64,000 nt of DNA from Trichostrongylus colubriformis (taxonomy: Eukaryota > Nematoda > Chromadorea > Rhabditida > Trichostrongylidae). The notes under the pieces were generated by a model that did no database searches, was not told the DNA's origin, and was given only the letters and a program-made list of their open reading frames with translations. The stretch covers positions 51,044,727-51,108,726 of the forward strand of contig OZ022259.1 of NCBI GenBank assembly GCA_963978905.1, read 5' to 3'. Position 1 is the first letter of the stretch, and each line of letters begins with the position of its first letter. Below, piece by piece: positions 54,729 to 64,000 of this stretch. A program made the translations under genes and the position numbers.

Positions 54729-57700
54729 ATGTCGTCGATAGTCACATCAAATGGTCATGCAGTTACTGCTTCGACGCTCAATAAAGAGAAGGTAAGCCAC
54801 TTCTGAATGCCCGAATCATTGGGATTTTTGAGGTTCGTGCTAGCTTCCTCATGCGTTTCTTTTTTGTGCTATCTTGTAATCTGTCGCGGTTTGCCCAGGA
54901 CTGCTCCCATTCATTTTGGGCTTCCCAAATCTGCTTTCAAACTTGGTGACGCGATCGCTGCCATTTGTTCGAATGCCATCTAGCGATCGATACTCTGGCG
55001 TGCGGCGTTGGGAGTGTGTTGCGCCGATCGCGATTACATCAATCGCTCCGATAAGTATGAATGCTCATCAAGAAATAGTACTTCGCACTTGGGTGTCCTC
55101 GAGTGATTCTCTGTTTCTTCTTTAGAATCTTCTTCTTAGCAGAATTCTACTTCTTTTTTTTCCTTTAGTTATAGAAGCGTTTAGAACCATACTTCTACTG
55201 TTTTGCTTTTATATGCATTCTGGAAATATATTCATTTTGGAAGGAAGCATACCATTTTCGAATATTTTTGTTAAAGATTTCCAATGAGTCATCATTTCCA
55301 TGTACATCTCTTCTCGAAAACAACGTGTCAAAATACAACTCATGTCGTCACAAATCGATATTTCTTAGGCGCTATCATAACTTCAGATATCTTGATGAAC
55401 TGACTAATGTTTTGGAAGGGTTTCCGTGCTGATCACATTTCTCATTTCATTTCTCACTCCATTTCACACTATCTGCTCACAAAAACGTGATTTAAGGTGG
55501 TTGAGAATTGGGACGGAGGAACTAGGGTAGGATCCCGGTAAAGTATTTAAGCGGTAAGAAACAGCCTATGTTCTGGAAAAAACTTCTTTTTTGTAGTGCT
55601 CGAAGGGTGTCAGATGTTGTCATATTATTGAAATGGTCATATCATTTGTTACGGGTATTGATAACTTTGTGCGGTCTTTATTTTTTTGGGGATTGATGAC
55701 GTTAGCTGATTACGAGAAAGAATACGTGGGGAACGGGGTGGAGCTGATAACGCGGCTTGACTCCAATTATCATCGCCGATGAAGCTGTTGATAAGGGAGC
55801 TGTAGGTAGTTATCAGTTGCACGAAAGATCTTCCGTTGAGTGTATGACGTACATGTATTGAGCGATCGACCACCCTATCACCTTAAATCTGTTCTTTCAA
55901 AATTATTCTCAAGTTTCTTTTCCAATACTTCAGTATTTCTGTTATTGTTGGAAATGTTCTGGGACGTTACTGAGTACTTTGCTGTCTATTGATGGTGCTG
56001 AGCTCATGATACTTCTTAACGTTATGAGCTCCAATTTTGAGTTTAAGTGATAAAGTCATTTCAAGCTTGAGCACTCGCGGGTGATCTTGCAGCAGCAGTT
56101 TTCAAAATCGGCCTCGGTCTATCTCCCGTATCCAGCGTTTGTGATCTATGATCGCTACCAGACTTTCGGCATCGAAACCAGTGGGTCTGCCCTTGGAAAC
56201 ATGTTACGCTGTGCGATCTGTGTTCGTCCTTCAAATTGAAGTCTATCGAAAATTTATCCTCGTTTAACAGCAGCCAACTAAATTGTGTGGGAAAATCATG
56301 AGTGTAAATTGCAATCCAATGATTTATTAGTATTTTTGTGAAGTAATTAACTAGTCAATAATTGCATTTCATGCTTTTCTGTGTCTTTCTGATTGATTGT
56401 GGTGATTAGGCGCCTTCTCCCCACGCACAAATCAAGCATAGTTGGTCCCACATGTCGCTATGAGTGCGATATGATCGAAGGGTTCGTATGTATGCTGAAA
56501 CTGCACAGTTCGTTGAAGTTTCTCCGTAGCGCTCTGTTTGCTGTGCCCATCACTCTCAACCAGATGTTCTATCTTCCCTTGGTGACGTCGATGAAGAAAA
56601 TCGCGTTGGCAACCCGCCATGCTCCAACTGGTTTCCGTCCGTTTACGTGACGTCAGTGACAGTGTCGTCATTCTTTGTTTTTTTTTTACTGATTGCGTCC
56701 GTTTGGTTTGAACATTCAGTTGCAGGTTATCTCTCATAAATTTTCTTCATTTAATGTGAACAGAACGCTTGTATATTGTTTTTGGAACGAGACATCGAGA
56801 CGCTCACATTGTTGTTCAAACGTTACCCTGTGAAGAGCATTGAATTTCGTATTGCATCATGGTGTTTCATCTCCGATTTTTCTCACTGAGCACCAGAAAT
56901 CTGATAAGAATGCGTGACGTAAGCCCGTCGATGCTTATTCTCAATCTTAGCCTATTCCTGGACGTTTTCTGATAGCCGTACATTGAAGAAAGGAAAAGTC
57001 AGTAGCATCAGCTTCACAAGATCGCACAAGTACCACGTTGTCGACATTCACGCTCGTAAAACATGTAGCTGTTGAACATTTAACGAGTCACTCCTTCCTC
57101 AGTTGTGTAGCACCCTGAATATACTTAGATTTTTATGGTGTGATTTCAAGTAACGTAAAGACACGTAGAAATTATCACTTGATGTAGGATTTTGCCTTAC
57201 ATGAAAAATTTTCTGCAAACTCTGTTCATGTGGGAGGTAGAGCTCCGTTGCTATGAATGGCACTCTATCTGATGACGCTAGCTGGTGAATCACTTTACTG
57301 GCTACAGCGTCATCCCCGTCATGTTACTTTTTTTTGTGTGGTTAATCATTAGCGTGCCGATCAATCGCTGAATTTCCTCTCCATCAAGCTCAGTACGGCT
57401 AGTCTTATTGGATAGCATTTTAGTGCCTAATCAATTTTTATCAGTTTTGTTGTCCGGTTGGATCGCATTCATACTCGGCGATGCGACCATCGAAATGCAG
57501 GCCCCAGGAATCAGCGTAGTTAAGTGCTCATTGAGCGCGGTCGGTCTACGGGACAATATTGATTGCTGCCATTGTAAGTATTTAGTATTGACTGCTCGGA
57601 TGTAAGTGCGGCGCGCGAAGTCTAACTGTACTGGGCTATCGACTATGAGGACCGTTGGGGCGTTGCAGCGATTGCGTCGCCAAGTATGAATGCAGCTTTC

Positions 57701-60700
57701 GGCAAAACCTTTCCTGCAACTACTTTCACAAATGCTTTCGGTCATCGATTACAAAGTTTTTTTTTTGCTTGATTGATAACAACTGTGATTGCCGGACTTT
57801 CAGCGAGTGCAAATCGTGACAAGTGACGTGTCACCGGGCGTTGATTTGCTGGAGACTCCGAATCCACAGCGGCTTCTTGGACTTGGAGGAACAACACCGC
57901 TCGGAGGTACCCAACATGAATACAGAGATTCTGTTTTCCATCCAAGTACGCGTTAAATGAGTAGACTGAAAAGTCACATATATTGGTTTTTGCACTTCGT
58001 GCTCATAAACAGGCACTTTGTTGTTCTGATTACTAGAATACTGCAACAGGATTTTTGAGAAACATTGAGTAGTTTGAGCTTGGCACATGCGTTTATCATT
58101 TTTTCACTGCCAGTAATCTAGTCTTGGATCTGATTAATCCGATAAGAAAAGGTTCTGATTAGTTATGGCTAAGGGATTGAGGACGTTGTGATTGAATTTT
58201 TCGTCGTATTCTAGAGAATTGAGTTATACTCTGCTGTGTGGCTAAAACGAAAGTGTCATCCCCTTCACACCTGTTTGATCAGTGTTTTAATTTTTTTGCT
58301 ATGGATTTCGCAGCTTTCATTCATCTGGTAGTGGAGTCGCTAGGGGATGATAATCGACCTTTGTCATGGAAATGTGATGTGTGGTGCAGTGTGACGTAAC
58401 GGCCGGTCGGCACCTGTGATACGCCGTGGCGTCACTGTTGCGATTGCCGTATTACAGCGCTGAACTGCCCCATGCTACGCTACCACTGTCATACGGGATC
58501 GTTTTTGATTTTCTGCAATGAACAAAATCGAGGTACAACTGTTATTTACGCTAGATAATTCGATAAACGATAGGGTCCAGGGTACAACGGCTGTGTTTTT
58601 TTTTCGTTTTCATCGTAATCACTTATTGCGTCTGTCTTATATAGCACCACCTATTTTCATCGCCTTGATGCGGACTGTTTGATTGGTTAATGTCAATATT
58701 GAAGTTTTCACTTTTGGGCGAGTACGATTATTGTGAAATTTTTGCTTCTTGTTCCCATGTGAGAGAAAGGGGTGGAAAACGAAGGCATTATTTTTGTTTA
58801 ATTTCGAGTAACTAGTAAATATAACGGTCACTCTGATATGAACAGTACCAGCCTTGATTCAGGATATGATCCGAAGCATGGTTGGGGAAGGGATAGTGGT
58901 AGAGTTTCCTCAGAAACGGCACTTGGTCAGAATTGGTGATCTCAACTGTTTGTGATGTCTGCATTTACCCTCAAGTCGTATTCTCAACATTTTCGGAGGT
59001 GACACATCGGGAAAACAGTTTTAGGACACACGCTAAACAAGACATTTAAAGGCAGTGGGTAAACCAAATCGTTGATGGAAGTGGGAGTGAAGGTTTCAAG
59101 TAATACAACAGTAGCCCAAAATTCGTTCTCCCCGTTGATTTCTGTGGCGGTTGTGCTTTTCGGTATCTCGCCGCTAATGAATTCATCAGTAAATGTGCAT
59201 CTGTAATTTGTGGTGTGGTGATCTTGACAATCGCGTGGCGCGTTTCGTTGAACCTCCACCGCTCATTGCTAGTATTCCTTTTTTCTTCTCTTAGCAACTG
59301 AACTGTCAGCACGTGTGGAACGGTCGGAAAAAGTAATAAAATCAGAAAATTAAATTGAGACGTAAAATAATTGTTTGACGTGGATGGGCCGCACTTGGAA
59401 CGTAACTCGAATAATCCTATGGAGAAGCAGTGAGCTTCACATAACCAATTGCTATTACGGCTAGGCGCGCTCATTTCTAGGAGTAGCTTCCCCGGAAACT
59501 GGGTTTACCTTGCTGAATGAGGATAAGATGGGTGTGGGTATTGGCTGAGACAGAAGGCTAGAGTGGGTAGTGGCTAATCAATGAGCATATCATTGCTACC
59601 TTATCAGTGACACGCCCTATTTGCTTGTGATGTGTGAGGGATAATGGCTTATTTTTACTGAACTCTTATCAGTGATACATCTGATGAATATGCAGTTGGC
59701 GGTCGCTTGCTGGTTTCTTTGACTTTGTCAGCTTCTGTGAAATTGCCTGAAAAAATGGGTTTTGTTTTGACAGATTTATTAAGTTTTCATTTCAGATTTC
59801 CCATTAACTGCCGAGCTAATGCAGAAATGCATGTCGGTGAATCCATTTGAAGCGAAGTTCCGAGAAGCGAACAGGAAGCTAACCACGGGTGCACTTGAAG
59901 CAAATGGTCTCGTTCCGTCGACGATGTCGCTGTCGAGTACTAACGGTAAGAGCTTTGATTCTGGCGATATTGCTATGGGTCTCTTTGAGACTGTAATAAT
60001 TACTGCTCCAAATTCAGATCTCTCTGCTTTCTCGTTGCTGAAACTGCCTTCATCCCTGTCGGAATCCCCAGGAATTTTCTCGAATATCAGCATTCTGCAA
60101 ACTGATGCTGATGGGGTCGTTAATGAGAATCTGAAAACTGCCGACATATCTAAGCTGCTGCTTCAAGTGGGTGAAAGTCGATTCTTCTGATTCTTGCCGT
60201 GAAAGATGATCTAATTGCAGATGAGAGACACGAGTTCGTCGAACACGGATGGGTCTAGTACTCAGCAGGCTCCGAGAACTGCCGATGTTCTGAATGCTGT
60301 CCTCGACATGCACTCGGATCGTTTGCATACGATTAATTATATCAACAAGTGGGTTTTGATTTCGTGGTGCTGATTTTTTTTTTGAATTTGGCACGCGCTT
60401 AGGAAGATAGCTTGAAAGATTGTTTGCTTAGTCAATAGTGCATTCTTTGTTCCACAAGGTGGAGACTATTTACCTCTCCTTTTTCACTTTTTTTTTGATT
60501 TTTTTTTCTGCTGAAACACCAAGCTGTGTAGATGTCTTCATAAATTAGGCCAGTTGCCATTTTTATCTCCAAATACAGGTTGAATTGCTGAAGCGGTTGT
60601 AACGCTAGGTATACATTTTTGCATGGGAACTCGAAGTTCGGCTTAAGAGCATCGCCAGGGATAACTCGATTATTGGAAACGAAATGAGAGGTGCTCAGTA

Positions 60701-63474
60701 GTGCAAAAGTGAAGAAAGAACGGAATTGGTGAGAAAACCGAACAAGGAGGTCCTCATTTTTCCCGTTGGTTTCGTGGGGACGTGAATTCGGTGCGAGTTT
60801 CTGACTTATAGATCGGGGCTGCGAGGATCTGTGATACGTAGCGGTAATATGAAGCATGTTGCGCGTTGTAGTGGTAGGAGCTTGGCCAACGGGGGTCTAT
60901 GAATCGGTGTAGGTGTTAGGGAGTCTTAGAGAGCCGCCTTGTATCGAGTCATACCGCACACCATCCTCTTGATGAATTGACTTCTGTAGCAGGTAACATG
61001 TGCAGTTTTTCCTGAACAATGAGTGAATGAATGCAGATATAAGATTTCTGAAACCCGGTGACGTTGGGCATTACAGATGCAGGATATGGGACAACTACAA
61101 AGCAGATGTAGTTGCCGTTACAATTGAAATTCTCGTTTGAAACATGTATCCTTTTTTAGAAACCCTTTGTTATGTTAAATATTGTAAAGGACTTCAGCCA
61201 CATGTAAATGTCAGCCAGGCTTTGCGAGCCCCATTTTTTGTATTGCAATTGTCCATTCCCTCCCAGTAGTTCAATTCTATCCATTTGCGTGGCTGAATGA
61301 ATGTGATTTGCCTGTCCCGATAGTAACGCTTGTCATTCGCTCGGAAGCTTTTTTGAACGTTTCCACTGGCTGCTGTTAGACTGCGCGATTCTGCGACTTC
61401 GCGGTGTCGAGGCTCCGCACGTGAATTTGCGGCAATGCAAAATCAAGTTCGCAGTATCGCGGTGCGACGCCGCGAAATCGCGAAATTTGGCAGTGGCGGT
61501 GGCTTTAGGTTTACGGTAAGATCGGATTTGTGATATAACGGGAAATATGAAAGTGGTATTACTTCGGATAAGATGGCCGAAACTTTCGAATTTCAAGAAT
61601 GGTTAAGCTAGATGAGGTTGAGTTTAGAACTCAATTGACCAAAGTTACTATGTTGTAAGCAATTGGCTTCCAGGCCAGACTTTTCGATGTTCTCCTCGTT
61701 GACGCCGTCAGGATCCGCACCGAATTCTGCTGGAATTTTGGTATCGGCTGCTGCTCATTGCGTTCCGTCGACAAGCGGTGGTCTGTTGGCACCTCAGCCA
61801 CGAAGTGTCACGATGAGCCCTGTGCAGTCTCCTCGCAGCATGAAAGATCAGCCTGTACTAGAGTGAGTCTATTATTCTTTACTTATTTTCATTGATTTAC
61901 TGCTTAGTGGTAGCCTTCGTTGCTTTTGTTGAAGCCTTTCAGTTCATTATTACTGAATTTATCGTCGGTTTTGTTTAGAAAGCGTCCGTCTGGTGAATCA
62001 GAAGTGGTGACACCAGCCGCTTCGCAGGCACATCTGCTGTCAGCTCTGCATTCCGCTGCAACGGCAGTAGCCGCAGCCGCTGGCGTTGATCCGGCGAGCT
62101 GGGATCCACGTGATGTGAAGCCTGCCGTTAGCAAACATGTAAGTTGTTCAATACAATACAAATACTGTTTACACTTCACAGTTGCCGATGTTTGATATTG
62201 TATAGCACAGTTTTTCGACCTGTTTTTTGACCAATAGCTGAAAGCTTTGTATCCTCATTGTGACATATTCGTTTGAAGCAAATATTGTTATTTAAACCAT
62301 AGAAAGTGGGCACGGTTATTTTGCTATTACATATTGATTGTTCAGAATGCTCCTCAGTATTTCGATCAGGAGGAGACTACGTTGATGCCATCATCAAATT
62401 GTGGTACATTGCCTCCAACAGTTGCATCCACGGGTGCTCCTCCTCAGTTGCTGTCATTAGATGACCGAAGCTCAGGGAAATCAAGGTCAGTTAGGCTTTC
62501 CTTGGTTATTTGCTTATATGGAGAATTGTAATGTGTAATTATTAATGAGATTTATGCAGGCTGGATCAAAGTACCGTTAGTTCAGCTCTTGATTTGAATA
62601 GCGAAAGATTTTGATTCTAGGTTTCAATTCTGTCCCTAGGATTTGCAATGCATCTCAGCTCTAATCGGAGCTGTGGAGGCATGCGAGTAGTGCCCATGAG
62701 ACGCGAAGACGCGTGAATTTACATAGCCCTGATGCCATTTTTGAGGCATGTTGGTAGGGTGATCATATGGCCGATTTCAGAGCACTTGGGAGCTAATATG
62801 TATTGCCTCTCGCGACTTAACCTCATGACCACACGAGTCAGTTCAGTTGTTCAGTCCACTAAATGTTCATTATCTTGGAATTTTTAGTGCTGAACGTGAA
62901 GTTCCGCCACCGTCTGGCACAGGCCGAGGGCGTGGTCGAGGAAGAGCGTCGTCTTCTGCTGATATGTTACCTGATGAGAGGAAGTGTGTCACTTTTCGTT
63001 CCGTCATGTTTGTTTTTGAAATGTGTAGAGAAGTGGAGCCGTGGTCTTCTCAACCTTAGATCAGGAGTGATGAACAAAACGGCAGTATTATCTGATTCTC
63101 ATGTGTTCTCATGGCTAAAGCAGTTTCGTACTTCGCTTCTGACTTCGTTATAGTTGCAGGATGACGATCCTCGAGAGGAATAAGGCGGCAGCCGTCCGCT
63201 ATAGAAAACGAAAGAAGGAGGAACATGACGATATGATCTCCCGCGTACATACATTAGAACAAGAAAAAGTGCAGCTAAATGTGAGTTGACCCCATCAATC
63301 GCGAATGATGGTTTTTACTGAGATGTCAAGGGAGTCATGCTTCAGACCCAAAATCAGGTTCTTCGACGAGAACTTGAACGAGTGACAGCTCTACTACGAG
63401 AACGAGAAGCTCGATGTGTGTGTTTGAAAGGAATGCCCCTCAGCACCGATTTACGAGCTGAATCACCTGTCGAT
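54729..63474 (+). CDS. atf-7: ATF-7-type (ATF2/CREB5-like) bZIP transcription factor, 3' end beyond window
   Basis: Eleven exons with consistent phases: 54729-54791, 57804-57906, 59796-59945, 60018-60166, 60221-60348, 61674-61862, 61979-62138, 62346-62485, 62888-62983, 63160-63280, 63346-63474 (455 codons so far, then a GTAAGA donor). The N terminus is [10 protein letters not shown]. Early motifs are [15 protein letters not shown] and [15 protein letters not shown], the latter typical of ATF2 relatives. The middle is Ser/Thr/Pro-rich with several S/TP sites ([14 protein letters not shown]) that could be MAP-kinase targets. An RGRGRGR patch precedes the bZIP. The basic region is [20 protein letters not shown] (N-x7-R present), followed by a zipper through [21 protein letters not shown]. 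Known role of the C. elegans protein: nuclear regulator of innate-immunity genes, phosphorylated by the p38 kinase PMK-1. No N-terminal C2H2 finger of vertebrate ATF2 was found. Intron 1 (3 kb) could hide alternative first exons. Confidence 0.9.
57458..57702. mobile_element. MITE in atf-7 intron 1
   Basis: GATCGCATTCATACTCGGCG then ATGCG on the left. The right end is the imperfect inverse (ATTGCGTCGCCAAGTATGAA then TGCAGC). About 245 bp, no coding. The end resembles a fragment at 53688 (GCGCGTTCATACTCCGAGAT). Confidence 0.65.
61370..61512. mobile_element. Short palindromic MITE, family C copy 2
   Basis: GCGATTCTGCGACTTCGCGG and TGTCGAGGCTCCGCACGTGA on the left face GACGCCGCGAAATCGCGAAA on the right. 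Same modules as 40615-40760. Lies in atf-7 intron 5. Confidence 0.65.
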
Positions 63475-64000
63475 GTAAGATCTAATCGTTGAGTTTAGCA
63501 CAGGTTAGAAAATGATTGAATAGCGCTTTGGATAAAACAAATTTTGGTCCAAGTAAACGGTCACAATAAGTAGGACGGTGATGTTATAATGATAGTAGCA
63601 GGGTATCAGAGGCGACCCTGATCCTCGAAGTTAAGCAATTTCGGGGTCAGTACAGAGGCATGTTTAATGATGGGTGCTGAGATGATCTTGAGAGGGTTAA
63701 GTCTTTGAGGTTCATCCTGGAAACCTGCTAGTATGCAGAAAATGTTAGCTCCTACCATGACGTGCGGCCCACTGTCGAGACAGGGGATCGCTTGAGGACT
63801 CAATACGCACGACCCCTTAATTTGCATGTGTTGCTTCGCGGTCCTAACGATACATGCCCGCAGCCTTTTATGTGGCATTCATGCTCGGTGAATGCTCGCG
63901 GTATCAGTCATGCAACGCGCCGCAAAGCAGATCCTCCGATCACTCAATGCTAGCCGGTGCACTGTCTCAATACGCTTTCCGGGTTAATGGTCTCTTAGGG
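63475..64000 (+). other. atf-7 intron at the window edge
   Basis: Starts with the GTAAGA donor after exon 11. Apart from the 5S-like fragment it holds a GC-moderate stretch (63750-63960) that looks repeat-derived. No further exon recognised. Confidence 0.4.
63600..63700 (+). ncRNA. 5S rRNA-like fragment (probable pseudogene)
   Basis: GATCCTCGAAGTTAAGCAAT matches the 5S internal A-box region. It is followed by GGGGTCAGTAC (5S GG..AGTAC block) and TGATGGGTG (C-box like). An insertion of about 12 bases between the last two blocks breaks the spacing. The 5' third of a 5S gene is not recognisable. Best read as a decayed 5S copy or a 5S-derived SINE in an atf-7 intron. Confidence 0.4.

Overview
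This window is nuclear DNA of an animal and most likely a clade V nematode of the strongylid or hookworm type. Genes are cut into many small GT-AG exons. A chaperonin cct-5 gene is followed on the same strand by an ATF-7-type bZIP gene, the same neighbour pair I recall from Caenorhabditis elegans chromosome III (C07G2.3 and C07G2.2). Introns and spacers are full of mariner, Tc1-like, Helitron-like, MITE and BEL/Pao-type elements. No bacterial features were seen.

Layout. Positions 1-243 (minus) hold the 5' end of an unidentified gene. Positions 2620-8242 (plus) hold a complete PPM1D/Wip1-type PP2C phosphatase in 17 exons (730 aa in my model). Positions 10788-14566 (plus) hold a complete MATH-BTB (SPOP/BATH) ubiquitin-ligase adaptor in 10 exons (389 aa). 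Positions 15073-16645 are a decayed Tc1-like transposon with IR/DR ends. From 17947 to about 29957 (minus) a small multi-pass membrane protein gene is spread over five recognised exons. Its introns carry a mariner relic, a short Helitron-like element, a non-autonomous LTR retrotransposon of 5690 bp (20414-26103, matching LTRs, 5-bp target duplication, gag only), a long-TIR element and a second mariner relic. Positions 28.3-35.8 kb are mostly repeats, including a Helitron-like element with an internal 268-bp tandem array.

Positions 35827-54237 (plus) hold a complete cct-5 (14 exons, 542 aa). Its third intron is 11.65 kb and full of inverted repeats. Positions 54729-63474 (plus) hold atf-7, with bZIP domain, running off the right end. 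The cct-5 to atf-7 spacing of 491 bp, with a poly(A) signal and then a splice acceptor, would suit a polycistronic unit resolved by trans-splicing, but this is not proven.

How the genes relate. cct-5 is a subunit of the cytosolic TRiC/CCT folding complex. The BATH protein should couple substrates to cullin-3. In the known families, PPM1D phosphatases switch off p38 MAP kinase signalling and ATF-7 is a p38 target in C. elegans, so two potential p38-pathway genes share this window. Nothing in the sequence shows that this is more than coincidence.

The most unusual signals lie in the LTR element: 13 same-strand copies of the 7-mer TTACCGC, and a row of four CTTAA/CTTTA-loop hairpins just before the 3' LTR. 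In the cct-5 introns, inverted repeat pairs could fold the pre-mRNA.
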